A stretch of 64,000 bases of DNA from Ulota crispa (GCA_963920765.1 OY987242.1:1738501-1802500), one strand, 5' to 3'; positions 34,551 through 47,097 are shown, numbered from the stretch's first letter. Numbers and translations are program-made. Notes: generated by a model not told the origin, from the letters alone.

Positions 34551-35324
34551 TTAACCCCTAAGCATCTTGCTAAGAAAATTCACCATACCTTGAATATGAA
34601 ACCTTCAACACATTCCCCAAGTTTTTGGAAAGTTGAACAAGTAATCACATAATCCAAACCGGTTGTTCTATACCCAACTATAAGTCAAATGTTTTAAACT
34701 CATTTGATTTCAAATCCAAGTAAATCTGCAAAATCCCCACCATTGAGAATCTCTTGTTTTCCAATTTGGGCAACAATTCAAAATACGGATTTTGGACTTT
34801 CATGTTATATTTTCTCAAAAAAAAGATTTACCTCATGGTTGATCCTATGAGATTGTGTCTTGCTATACTTGATGGAAAACAAAACTCCAGAAATGGAAAA
34901 AAACTCCAGAAGATATGGTCACTCAAAGTAGCTAGATTCCACTAGCTCCTTACTTTAGAGCTATAAAACCTTGCCCAAATTAAGAAAAAAAAAGTGACAC
35001 ATTACCAAACTCCTCCAATGTACAATACAAGATATGAGAGCACCCATTGCATCCGCTCTCTAAGCCACTCCCTTTGTTTCCCCAAAGAAGTTCTTTTCCT
35101 AATTGTTGAAAAATAGAATATTTTCCATATTCCATGTAGAATCTAGAGCAATGGAGGCGCTGGAAGGAACTACAAGCCAATCAAAAAAAATTCTTGAACT
35201 AGCAGCTCCATTTGGACTTGAGTGGTAGACCAAAATTTGAGCTTAGAATGCATGTTCTGTATACTTTCACACCTCCAAGCACCCCCTTTGGCCATATTGG
35301 GCTCTTTGGTGCTTTAGGGGTTAA
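34551..35324. mobile_element. TTAA-flanked inverted-repeat element (774 bp)
   Basis: TTAACCCCTAAGCATCTTG (34551) and TTGGTGCTTTAGGGGTTAA (35324) are inverted, each with an intact TTAA. The interior is AT-rich and non-coding. An isolated TCAACCCCTAAAAT at about 34190 may be another, broken end. Confidence 0.75.
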
Positions 35325-37873
35325 AGTGTAGGACTTACGAAAGCTTTTGAAATTGAGATTTTTCCATTTTTTGGACCCTGCTCAAAAGCAAAATACTTTT
35401 TGTCAAAAGTTGATAAATCCACTTTAGTTGCTTGTGAACATTGTAGCTTTTAGAAGTATGTTAAGTGGGTGTGTTTTTTAAGCAAATGAGATACTTTTCT
35501 TATAGTTGCTCAAATTGTCCAATCTAATAAGGAAGTCACATACATAACATACTTAGTTTAATATGGACTTTTCAATGTCTAAACAATAACAAAGTTTCTA
35601 ATCTTTTGCCTTAAAATCCAAAACTTCATGATTATTTGTCTTTTGTTTCCACGTTTGAAAATATCCCGATTTTTTATATAGTTCAACTCTACTCCACAAA
35701 ATTCATAAATACATGAATGGTCTTTATTTAGCTAAACATGGCATATACTCTATTATAACTTTTTTCTATTTCGCTCAATAGTTTTCAAAATTAATGCACC
35801 AAAAAGCTCGCTAAAAAGATATTCCTTGCACATTTTTCTATCAAAATTTCAAAAGAATTCACTCTGATTTCTATTCACAACTAGATACCTTGCTATCAAA
35901 AATCTATTATATTATTTGCAATGTCATAACCCTCTATCACAAAATTTGTTACTTTTTCATCCAATCATTTCATCCAATTATTTTCATCTTTCCCATGTCT
36001 TTACTTTGCATGATTGCAACCTTAATTACACCTTTGAGGTGCAATCCTATGAAGGCATGTATTCAAGGTCAAAATTTCCTATTCAAATGGCCAAATCAAT
36101 GGGCAATTGATAGGCTGGATTTAATGATTAGGATATTCAATATGAAGCTCAAGGAATTACTTGATTGTTTTTTCAAGAAGTCAATGTATGGGCTGGTGAC
36201 TAGAGATGTTTGAACAATTAAGTTCCACAAGTGTGGTTTGTCACATGCGCACATACTCATTGTGACACTAGAATTGATTCTCATTGCAAACATAGAAATG
36301 GATGAGGAGTTACAATTTGTGTTGATCAAACAATTTGTGTTAATCAGATCAATGGTTACAATTTGTATGCATCAAGTTTTGCTTAGATATAATAGTCATT
36401 TTCATCACATTTGTGTTGCAATAGCATTGCAACTAGCACTATTCTAGTAAGCAATTAAATCCTTAAAGGGTTTCTTATGGCATCATTGTAAATTAAAGTC
36501 ATGGCACAATTTAGAGTGGGTCCCAAGATGGATCCAATTTACAATCTTTTGAGACATGAGTAATTCCTCTCATATAAAATCCAAGATGATCCAATTTCAA
36601 AGAATATTGTCCAAGGTGAATAAGTTAATGCCTTTTTGGAGGCTTGTGGCCTTGTGGGGCCACGTCCCTAGACATCACCAAGGTGGATAGTTATCCCTTA
36701 CATTTGCAATAACACAATAACAAAAATCAAACAAAAAAATTGATTAGATTTAATATTTGACAACATTGGATATTTATATGTAAAAGGGTTCATGCTACAA
36801 TGCATGTACATGCCCACTTGTCAAAAATTAGTCAATTTCAATTAAAAAGGAAATTCAAGAAATTGAACATAGTCTAGTGATTGGCATTCATTTTATTTAT
36901 CAAGATACATTTAAGTACAAATTGCCATAACATATCGCCATCAGTTTATTGAAAACCCTATTGATTTATCTTCCCACATTGTGATGTCTAAAACTTTAGT
37001 CTTGGAGACCATATGATTTTGAAGTAGCATGACCAAATTATGGCTAAAAATAAAGCAATTTAAATTAAAAAATAACTACAACAAAATCAGAAACTAACAG
37101 TTGAAAAAATCCATTTATTCAATTGAGATTTAACACGTGTCAGGAAAAAAACAGAGGATTTGCACTCTTTGACAATGCTTGAAACAAATTTGTACAAATA
37201 CAGCCAAACTTGTGTAAATACTATTAGTCTCTCTTCCAACAAGAGCGTGTTTACATATTATTGATTGAGAGATCCTTCAATATTTTCTAATCCTACATTA
37301 AACGCAATGACAAGCAAATTAAAAAAAAAGTAAAAAATTAAAAATTAAAAATTAAAAATTAAAAAAAAAAAAACTTCACGGAGTATCAACTTCCTAAAAA
37401 ACATGATTCTTTAAAAATGGTAAAAGATATTGTCTAAAAGTAATACACAACCTCTTTCATTGGGATCTTGAAAAATGTTAGATAATATAGGTCAAGCTTA
37501 TTATGCATAATTGTTGGTTTCCTACATTGCATTGGGGCATCAATGTCAAATGTGCCCATCTATATGGTAAACAACATTTTGGGGGTTTTAATAGACAAAT
37601 TGCTGACAACAATGAGAACTTGATAAGTAACATATGTACTCTTAAGCAAGCAATAGAAGCCAAAGCCAAAAAAAATTGGGATAGAAATCTCAAGATCTTA
37701 GAGTTGATAGCCATGATGAATAATTCAATTTGCAACATGCAAAGGTGAATGGAATGACAGCTAGTGTAGTTATGGAAGCCATCAAGTAAGATGTAACTTG
37801 CAAGAGAGCTAATGTTAAGATGAAAAGACCCAACAAGATGTGACTTGCAAATGAGCTTTGTATTTGTTGCTAA
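35325..37873. other. AT-rich intergenic DNA, nothing recognised
   Basis: No frame with recognisable content. The longest open frames on both strands have low-complexity or random composition. A short AAAAATT microsatellite lies at 37330-37360. Confidence 0.4.
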
Positions 37874-38165
37874 GAGCATCTCCACCCCGTAAACGTAACC
37901 AGGAACTCAAAAAAACTTTTCAAGAGCTTTCCGTCTTGTCTTTTAGCGAACACGCACAACGCAGCTCACACATTACCACCCTTCAACCACTAAGGCGCAA
38001 ACAGTTGGCAAACCCCTGCACAAAATGAAAGGGAATAGTCTTCCGCGTTAACTGTTGCGTGGACGTGACAATCTGGAACTCTGGCGTGCACGGAGCAAAT
38101 TAGCGTTGCTTGCTCTCGCAGCAATCACAGTTGCGTGTGTGCTTGCGTCCGCGGTGGAGATACTC
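37874..38165. mobile_element. Harbinger-type MITE, GAGCATCTCCACC ends, TAA duplication
   Basis: GAGCATCTCCACCCCG (37874) and CGGTGGAGATACTC (38165) are inverted, with TAA immediately outside on both sides (37871-37873 and 38166-38168). The 292-bp interior is clearly richer in G and C than the flanks, which fits a recently arrived element. A related right end lies at about 27150. Confidence 0.8.
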
Positions 38166-40383
38166 TAATAAGGAGTTTTATACATGTTGATAAGGAGATT
38201 GTGTACGTGTTCTTTAGGGATTGAAAAGTTTAAGCAACAAGCAACAAGCCTCATGCCACATTTAAAGTTGACAAAATGTTGCTCTAGTTTTCATTATTAA
38301 AACACTCATTCTAAAACCTTAGAATTATATACATGAACTTTTCAAAAATTTGAGCTCTGATTTTTTGGCCTAAGCCAAGTTTTTGATGCACAAACACACA
38401 TTTTAACCAACTTCAAGATTATCATTAGTTAGTATTGCTCATAAAAAATGGTAGCTTGCCTTTAGGCTTTTTAATAAAAAAAATTGGTTCTAATTAAATA
38501 CTTGAATCTTAGAAAGAAAAAAGTTTCACTCAGTTCAAATGATTCACTCTAATTAAGCATTTGAATTCATGTACTATTGTAGTGGTGAAATGTTGGTAGG
38601 AATTGTAGGAAGGGTTTCCATTGAGCTTATTCCATACTTGGGATTGAAATAAAAATTGTTGTAATTGAGTGCGTGATCTATATTGAATGAAATCACTCAT
38701 AGATTTAGTGATAGAATTATAAATTATTGAGAAGGAAACTTATAGAACTAAAACTACAACAAAAATTAAATATCCATATATGTATTCCAAAAAAAAAATT
38801 TATTGAACCATGATAAGATAATATAGAGAATGTATAGCACATAAGTACTACAAGATTTATCAAAGGCTTTGTTTGTACTTTATTATATCACCATTAAATC
38901 CATTTTCTAATTTGCTTGATTAAATGTTCTAATCGTTGTTTTATGAAAGAGGTTGCATCTTGCAATATACTTTTTTGTCTCTTTTTTGAGATCCTTCTAT
39001 TGATCAATTTTTTTCCTTCATCTACCATATATTTTGTAGTGATTTTCTTTTTTTTGATAGTTTTTTATTTTATTTTTACAACAACAACATAAAAGTTATG
39101 AGTACCTTAAAGGTTTTTAAATACTCATTTTCTATTTGTAGCACTTTGTGTTTAGCAAATTTGGTCAACTCTATTTTGAAGCAATTGAGCAAACATATGC
39201 ATGCAGTAAAAAGACAAGGCACATGTTGAAGTGGCACACCAATAAGTTATAGTGACATTTAATGGTAACCTTTAGGAATCCATGTGTTTTTTCTACCACC
39301 ATTTTGTAGCAAGGATACAAAATATTTTGGTAGATTTTTTTCCTTGATAGTAATGATATTTATACAAATTACAACAAACCAAGAGTGCATTGGATATGGT
39401 GCATCTCTTATCAACTTTTAAGGTTCAAATCTCCCTTGCATGAATGTTCTATTTCTTTTTGTCATTTGAAACAACAACCAATCAAAATTGATATTTCCTC
39501 ATTCAAAGTCATAATTCAAAAAATATGCATCTTGTATCCAATACACCTTGCAATAGAGTAAAATAAAGTCAAGTTTTACAAAACTAGAAAGCAAGGTCTA
39601 TTGCAAGTGTTATAGCTACTATATGATTGCTAGCTATTGCACTAACTGGTAAATCCTTGCTCTTTTCAAAATTTGCAATAATGATTTGAATTTGCTATTT
39701 GGTAGTTTTCAAATATTAAAGGCCTTAGAAAGTCCCAAATGACCTTAAACAATTCTTGACAATTGTCAATGTTGTTGGTTTGGCTCATCTATATGTTTTT
39801 CCACAACTTTTCAAACAATTTTCAATACAAAATTTGAAATCCTAAAAAAAGGAATGAAAACCATACTTGAATTTCTATATCTACCCTAGCTTGCATTTGA
39901 ATGACTAATTTTAACAACAATGGATGTATAACATTGCACAAATATAAATAGGTTTTCTATTAAATTAATCATTTTGAGTTGATAGAGTATGGATTTTTAC
40001 CTTGACAAATCTCCTTCATCTTACTACACCTCCACAAATTCCTCTTTATTGGTCTTGCATCTACCACTACTGGCCATTAGAATGATCATTAATATCAAGC
40101 CTTAGATTTAAGTATGAATAAATTCTACTAGGAATTATTTTAGATTAAATACAAGTATATGACATACTATGTAACAAGGAAAATCACAAAAAAGACTAGT
40201 TTCTTTGCCTTCAATTAACTTTATAGAAGAAATAGATGGAATTTAGTATTTAATTAATGCAAATGAAAACTTACGAAATCAACTAGGTATAAAATACTTT
40301 TATCTTCTTCTATGCTTCTTTTTTTCTCATAATTAAGTCAACAAAAAATTTATAAATTTTATGGTACATAAAAACATATGTCC
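38166..40383. other. AT-rich intergenic DNA, nothing recognised
   Basis: No supported gene, RNA or terminal repeat. Confidence 0.4.
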
Positions 40384-40780
40384 TTAACCCCTAAAGGACC
40401 AAGCCCTTTTTCCTATAAAAATTGCTGAAAATTGCCACTTCTAAGGGAACAAGTAGAAAGCTAATTTGTTTTTTTTTTAAAATCCAACCATAGGATCTTT
40501 CCCTAGATAATGGGAGGTATTTGTAGGAAAAAAAAGTAACTCATTTTAGATGGAGGCAAGTGAGATATTGATGACATCTGAAATAAAGAAAAAAAAAATT
40601 CCATCCTGCCCAAAATTTTCAAAAGCCTTTGGCCCTTCTTATTGTAAGAAAGCTGCTTTACACAAAGTTGTGATTTAATTGCTAAATGTAGAAAACCAAC
40701 TGAGACATGTGTGGGAGAATTTTTAAATGGATTGGAGGTGTACAACATACTTCAAAAAATCTTTGAATTCCAGAGGTCAT
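40384..40780. mobile_element. TTAA-family element, left part only
   Basis: TTAACCCCTAAAGGACCAAG (40384) and the following DNA (AATTGCCACTTCTAAGGG, then later GTGTGGGAGAATTTTTAAAT) match the left half of the copy at 23342-24661, without the nested MITE found there. Similarity fades after about 40780 and no right terminus is present. Confidence 0.6.
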
Positions 40781-41446
40781 GAAATTTGTAAATACACTTT
40801 TTGAAAGACAAAAAAAGCAAAATTTTTTACTGAAAGAAGCCATTTGTAATTCTTAGAATCCCTAGTTGCTATTTTATAATTTATTCATTTGAGCAACAAA
40901 AAAAATTGAGTTCATTTTTTTCTTTGTTTTTATTACTTATTTTGTATGTAAGACATTCATGTCTTTTATATGGAGAAGTACCTTTCAAGAATGAAACTAC
41001 AGATTCTTTTTAAGTTTTTTTTCTAGTATTCAAAACCTGATTCTAGAATATAGTAATTAAAGTGGCATTATTTTGTAGAGCACAATGTTTTTTGTGAGAA
41101 GTTTGTACTTAACTGAAGCCTCAATGTATTTATATTAAGACTAGTGGACCCGTGCACCTTTGGGCCCACTTCAAACCAGGGTTCGGGGAGAAATTTTAGT
41201 TTCACTAGTTGAAATCCAGCACTGTCCAGTTTCAACCAGATTTTCACTAACGTGGACCGTCGTGGACCGTTTATTTTCTGTAAAAATTTTAAAGTTCTAT
41301 TGTAAAAGTATTATATTAAGATATTTTGAAAAATGGACCGGTTTTTTAGCCGATGGTTTCAAGTTTCAACCAAGTATTTTGCAATTTCAACCGGTTGCCA
41401 CCCCATGCATGCCCTCCCATGGCATGTCCCATGCATGCCTCCCCCA
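40781..41446. other. Intergenic, nothing recognised
   Basis: AT-rich, then a short region repeating the words GTTTCAACC and CGTGGACCG (about 41210-41400) without a clear unit. Confidence 0.4.
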
Positions 41447-41533
41447 TCTATATACATAATAGAACTGGGTGTCTGTTGCCATGCTGGAAAAACATGCTTG
41501 ACCGACAAACACCTAGTTCTATTATATATATAG
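41447..41533. repeat. 87-bp hairpin-forming inverted repeat
   Basis: CTATATACATAATAGAACTG is inverted 60 bp downstream as AGTTCTATTATATATATAG, with GGTGTCTG and CAAACACC continuing the stem. It could be a small transposon remnant; ends and duplication not identified. Confidence 0.6.
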
Positions 41534-41679
41534 AAAGGTCATTGAAAATCAACAAGTTTATTAGAAATTGTATACAATATGAAAAGTAAGTTTTCAAAAC
41601 TATTTTTTATTATTCTTTACCAATAACTAATACTAAGAGCAATTCATTCTATCTGGATTGCATTGCTTCAATTAAAAAT

Positions 41680-42090
41680 GGGGAAATTACAAATAGGGGC
41701 ATGAAAATGTAAAATGTTACTGATAGGGGCGCAGTTTCAAAATATAAATAGGGGCATGACTTCAAAAAAAAATTGAAATTTTTGCAATTTTTTTTGGCTT
41801 GGATATTGGTTGATTTAGACACATCACATTAAATGTTAGCTAATTCTTTAAAAACTTAAAAGTCTCTCCAAATCAAGCCTAAATAAAGAAAGTTTAGTAA
41901 AGGGGATGACAATTTTTGGAAACTTTTAATTTTTTTGGAAGTTAACTAACATTTAGTGTGATGTATGTAAATCAACCAATGTCCAAACCAAAAAAATTAC
42001 AAAAATCACGATTTATTTGAAATTATGCCCCTATTTGTAATTATTTTGAAACTAATTTTACGTTTTCATGCCCCTATTTGTAATTTCCCC
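41680..42090. mobile_element. Mutator-like MITE with perfect 9-bp target duplication
   Basis: Inverted ends GGGGAAATTACAAATAGGGG (41680) and CCCCTATTTGTAATTTCCCC (42090), continuing inward with CATGAAAA. ATTAAAAAT is repeated exactly on both sides (41671-41679 and 42091-42099). The 9-bp duplication and G-rich ends fit a Mutator-like (MULE) element. The 411 bp are non-coding. Confidence 0.88.
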
Positions 42091-42817
42091 ATTAAAAATA
42101 CCACAAATTTCAAATGCACTAAGATACAAATAAATTTTTATTGCATATTTTAATTAACAAAATGCATACTATTCACTTTCTACAAACTCAAACCAAACTT
42201 GTAGCGGCGAAGCTTTACACACAAAGATTCCAACTCTAATCACACTTTGCAAGCAATTTTTTATGTCAACAAACCTTACAATGATAGCAATGAAGAATGA
42301 TTTGACCAACTTGATTCCAATTCCCAAGTATTTTAGAAAATTGCAGTAGAATTCAAAAACAAAGTAAAACTAGGATTTTTCTACCATTACTACTTTCAAA
42401 GGTTGTCGATGAGTTTGTCTACTAAAAATGACTTGTAATTGCCAAAAAACTCTCAAAAATTAAAAATTCAAAAATCCCAAAATGTATCATTTTTCCCAAT
42501 TTATTTAATATGTTGTAGTTTACTTGTAGTTTGTTGACATTTATTTTAATGGTCAATGGAATTTTGTCCTTTGATATTTTCTTGTATTCTATCACTCCCT
42601 ATAAACTAGGGAACGTTTGTGGTAAAAATGCATTTGATATTTACTTGTTTTCCCATTTTATTTACATGTAACATGGATTTTTGAAACCAATCGATGGACA
42701 CAATATTCTTATATGAACTAAAGGGCATAGCTTGCAAGTGCATGCTAGTACCTTAGTAATCCTCATTTTTATTTTTTATCAAGAATAGCATGACAGAGCA
42801 ATAACAAAAAAAATCTA
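42091..42817. other. Intergenic, nothing recognised
   Basis: AT-rich spacer between two complete MITEs. Confidence 0.4.
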
Positions 42818-43226
42818 GGGAATTGATATGTGCACACCGAGAATTGATATTTGCAGACCCTTGGGGTAAATTATAGATTTCTACATTCAAAAAGCTGAGT
42901 TTGAGAATTTTGAATTCAGATTTGGATTTAGAGACCATGATTTAGTTTAGATCCATAAAAAAGTTGCAATTCAACAACACTCAATGAAAAAATTTAGCTA
43001 GGGGGAAAAGTGTTACTTTTACTTTGTTTATAAAAAAAAGATAAGCTTTTTCATTGGGTGTTGTTGAATTACAACTTTTTCTTGTGGTTCTAAACTAAAT
43101 CATGGTTTCTAAATCCAAATCTGAATTCAATATTCTCTAATTCAACTTTTTGAATGTAGAAATCTATAATTTACCTCCAAGAGGGGTGTGCAAATATCAA
43201 CCCCTGGTGTGCACATATCAATTCCC
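42818..43226. mobile_element. hAT-like MITE with 8-bp target duplication and long inverted arms
   Basis: GGGAATTGATATGTGCACAC (42818) is inverted at 43226 (GTGTGCACATATCAATTCCC). AAAATCTA flanks both sides exactly (42810-42817, 43227-43234), an 8-bp duplication as hAT elements make. The arms pair over nearly 190 bp each, so the whole 409 bp could fold into one hairpin. Confidence 0.85.
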
Positions 43227-44597
43227 AAAATCTATCTAGTTAATTAAGAAAATCTTAACCAAATAATTAGTATATCTTTTTTATATTGTCTCAAAATCAC
43301 AAACTATGCAAATATCATAATAGCTCATCTTGTGCACTAAACTTGTTCCATGTGTGAAAAGATAAGCAAATGAAAATGATAGATTATATCTTGTCATAAT
43401 TCAGATTCTTCCTAAACATTTGATTTTGATAATTAGAAGTTATCAATGTGATTATTGCTTGCACATTGAAGGCAAAGATCGGAGGTGTTCAAAAAACATG
43501 TACAGCAAAAACTAGGAAAGAAATTAATTTTGATTTTGGGCATTTTTTGGAACTCAGGTTCCATATCTCCTTGCAAATCTATGAGCAACTCACCTCTTTG
43601 TTCTCTTCAATTTTTATTTTTGTTTTCTAAATTATAGATTTTTATATTTTTGATGCACGTGTCTTTGTCATAACAACCTCAACCTTCAACACGTCCTCAT
43701 TTTCCTCCCACCTCCAATATCTTCACTTTTTCCCATAAGCTTATCCACCCTTCAATCACCAAATGAGGGTATTCCTATGGAGAGTTTTGCAAAGATTAAT
43801 CACTACTCCGTCCAACTTCCTTTATCCTTTATAGAGGGTTGCAATCAAAGCAAGAAAGCTTACAAATGCAACTCAAGAACTTATAAACAAAGCAAAATCA
43901 AAAAAGAAAGAGAAAAAGAGAGGCACAAAGTTTCCATGGTAGAAATGAGATGCACACAATGGTGGAAGTGTAATTGCAGAAATTGGGCTTGACTTCTTTA
44001 GTAGGATATATAGATTATGGTGACCCAATTTTTGACTTGAGCATATTCTTTTGGCATCAACAATTATTACATAAGTAATCATGTCATCAACAGAACAAAT
44101 TAATTTGTCCTTCAACTTAAAAACCTTAAACAATGCCTAATTGTGGTCTTCAGGCAAGCAATTTTATTGGTCCATAATGGTTGTTTTAAAGTTGGATCAA
44201 TGATTAGATTCAAATAAAGTGAGCCATAATTTTCATAGGCTTAATAAAAATTCCACATATTTATTTTATGACAGATGAATAGATGTGTACTAATCATACT
44301 TGGTTATGTTTAGTGTTGAGCAACTTCTTGGTTATGTTTAATGTTGAGCAAATTCTTTTTGGTTTAGCACTTCCATTTGAAGGTCAAATGCATTGGATCA
44401 AAGTCAAATATCTCTAAGATAAATATAAGTGCAAAATTGTTGTACAGCTCCAATACAAATATATTGAGTTATCCCTAAAGGATTTGCATGTTCATGCTGA
44501 GAAATTGATCCAAAGGGCGACACTTGCTAAATTTTGGGTGTGGGCAAAATTTGAAATTTTTTAATTTAGAATGTAACTGTAAGATTGGGGACTTGTC
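43227..44597. other. Intergenic, nothing recognised
   Basis: AT-rich DNA. No supported gene. Confidence 0.4.
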
Positions 44598-45052
44598 TAC
44601 TCTAAGTAGAGCAAAAATGAGCTCAAGAGAAGGCCTCCCAATCTTGACAAACTACCATATTTATTGAGGTAGGAGAAGCATAGGTAAGGTTCCTACATAA
44701 GGGTCTCTACCTTGTGTGAAGTACTCAAATGTACCATGCTACATGTCAAAAGGATTTGATGATACAAAGCAATATTATAACATGATAATCACTAATGCAA
44801 GGACCTCTAGCGGGACATAAGAATAAACTACAAATAGAATTCCCAATCAAACAAGAACACTCATCAAACAAAGAGAGTGTAAAATTGTAAAAATAAATTA
44901 TCCTCATGAAGTACTACATCATGAGTTGCAAGCGGGTAAAGGGCATTAGTCTCTTTTTATTTGAAGAAGGACATTACATTTAAATGTTTTTGACCCCTCT
45001 AGCCACCTCCCTTGAGGGCCTTCTCTTGAGTTCATTTTTCCTCTAATGAGAT
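44598..45052. mobile_element. Inverted-repeat element with CTCAAGAGAAGGCC arms
   Basis: AAAAATGAGCTCAAGAGAAG (about 44610) is inverted at about 45015-45043 (CTTCTCTTGAGTTCATTTTT). The arms are diverged and the exact ends and target duplication are unclear. The interior is non-coding. Confidence 0.5.
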
Positions 45053-45580
45053 CATCAGCCACCATAAACTTTAGCACCAACTTTCTTGTGGTTTGAGAGA
45101 TCATAAGTTTGAAATTTATGACATGTACTCTTTTGGGCATGCTAAATTTGTGACAATTGTAATTGAACTTGGATTTGGTACATTTGGAATGTGCCAAAAG
45201 GCTTGTGGTTGTTGGAAATTTTAGTGCAAAACAAGTTAGATTGTTACCCCCCAAAATTTCAAAATCTTCAAATTTGTAGAACATGTAGTTAGAAAATAAA
45301 ATGTATATGGAGGCTTGCAAAAAAATGCATACAAGTCCAAAATTTTGAAATTCCATATCTTCCTAACAAAAACTTGTATTTAGACTTTGAACAGTTATGA
45401 CATCCTCTAACATGTCTTGTTTTTTTGTTTAAAACCTTTCTAGAATATTGAAAAGTCAAATTGTACATATCAAGATTGTGTCACTACACTTGAAAACCTT
45501 GTGGGCAAAACTAGAAACTAGGTCCAAGTTTAGTGCTTTGAGACTTTCAAACTTAGTGTAAATTGCTAGGCCTTTCCCTA
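45053..45580. other. Intergenic, nothing recognised
   Basis: AT-rich DNA with no supported feature. Confidence 0.4.
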
Positions 45581-46311
45581 TTAACCCCTAAAGGCCCAAG
45601 GGCCCTTTTGGGGGACAAATGGGATTTTGGGTAGGTACATATGGCTAAACTACTTTGCGTGATTTTCTGAAACTTTTATTAAAGGTGAGGAATTCAAAGA
45701 TCTACGTGGGAATATAAAAAAATCTTCATTCTGATATTTATTGAAGAAGTTAAAAATGAATAATTGAAAAACAGGGGACTCCGGGTAGCCCAAAAACTTC
45801 TGTAAAAATTGCATTTTTTTCAAATAAAAATCTGAAATAGGTTCTTTAGACTTATGAAGACGTGGGGAGCTTTGAATCATTCAATTTTGATAGATGAGAT
45901 GAAAGTTATGAGAATTTTTAGTTTGGGGCGAGTAGGTGTGGTTTTGCTCGAAACCACACCCACCCGCAAACTAAAACTTCTCATAACTTTCATCTCATCT
46001 ATCAAAATTGAATGATTCAAAGCTCCCCACGTCTTCATAAGTCTAAAGAACCTATTTCAGATTTCTATTTGAAAAAAATGCAATTTTTACAGAAGTTTTT
46101 GGGCTGCCCAGAGTCCCCTGTTTTTCAATTATTCATTTTTAACTTCTTCAATAAATATCAGAATGAAGATTTTTTTTATATTCCCACGTAGATATTTGAA
46201 TTCCTAACCTTGAATAAAAGTTGCAGAAAATCACGCAAAGTAGTTTAGCCATAGGTACATGCCCAAAATTCCATTTGTCCCCCAAAGGGACAATGGGCCT
46301 TTAGAGGTTAA
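45581..46311. mobile_element. TTAA-flanked near-perfect palindrome (731 bp)
   Basis: TTAACCCCTAAAGGCCCAAG (45581) is inverted as GGGCCTTTAGAGGTTAA (46311). The two arms of about 365 bp each are almost identical inverted copies, meeting at GTGTGGTTTTGCTCGAAACC near 45937-45956. Comparing by eye gives only a handful of differences. Each arm equals the right end of the 1.3-kb element at 23342-24661, so the unit is a double right end. A transcript would fold into a single hairpin. TTAA is intact on both sides. Confidence 0.88.
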
Positions 46312-46755
46312 TCTATGTGAAAAAATGTTTTGTGTAACCTAAAGTTTTGTGCTTGCCTTGCCCAATTTGAAAAGGTACCTACACATACTTTAACAACTTC
46401 TTGCTATTTTGTAGTTTTGAATATTAATGGGCCATAAAGGTACTCTATACACACAAGTTTTATCCAAAATTTGAGAAAGTATGTGAAGAATTTTGTTTAC
46501 AATTGAATGCATAAAATTGCTATATTGCCAAAAAAATGTTGCTTGATCATTTCAAGGGTCAAACTGTTGCAAAAATTTGAGGAAACAAACAATTTAAATT
46601 TAACAAGATGTGCATTGGAAAATAGGACATTTCTAAACCTAATCAGATTTTGATTTTAATGGGTAGGTTTAGATAGAACCACAATTTGGCCAGCCACAAG
46701 TATTGAAGGTAATTGATCACTATGAAACAAGACCAAAGGTTTTTGCTAAAATGCA
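46312..46755. other. Intergenic spacer
   Basis: AT-rich DNA between two TTAA-flanked elements; nothing recognised. Confidence 0.4.
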
Positions 46756-47097
46756 TTAACCCCTAAGCCCCAAGGGCCAAAATATGGCCTCTCTGTTTTG
46801 AAAATTTCCTTGTTAGACCATTATAATCTTTTCAATGGTACAGTGAAAGGACGTGTCCTTTTCCTTGTAGCTCTAGACCTATGTTCACTACCAATAGGTA
46901 CAATCAATTTTTGTGGATTTGTTTTAAGTGATAGTTTGATTTGAATGACGTGTCCTTTTCCTTGTAGCTCTAGACCTATGTTCACTACCAATAGGTACAA
47001 TCAATTTTTGTGGATTTGTTTTAAGTGATAGTTTGATTTGAATGAGTTCCAAAGGATTTGAATTTGAATAAACTTGTGCTAGGCGCTCAAGGGTTAA
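46756..47097. mobile_element. TTAA-flanked element with internal 97-bp duplication
   Basis: The left end is TTAACCCCTAAGCCCCAAGG (46756). The right end, GGCGCTCAAGGGTTAA (47097), resembles the left end of the 53086 copy when inverted (TTAACCCCTGAGCGCC). Inside, a 97-bp unit beginning ACGTGTCCTTTTCC is repeated exactly in tandem (46851-47044). The right TTAA is also the first four bases of the next element. Confidence 0.7.

Noticed and set aside
37478..37885. 135-aa minus-strand protein
   Set aside because: No recognisable motif, lies in AT-rich repeat-rich DNA and shows no splice or promoter context.
38821..38840. CACTA left end at AGTACTACAAGATT
   Set aside because: Only the word ACTACAAG is present, with no partner, duplication or subterminal repeats.
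46870..46985. CACTA right end at CCTTTTCCTTGTAGC
   Set aside because: It lacks the final GTG, has no partner and lies inside an exact tandem duplication.
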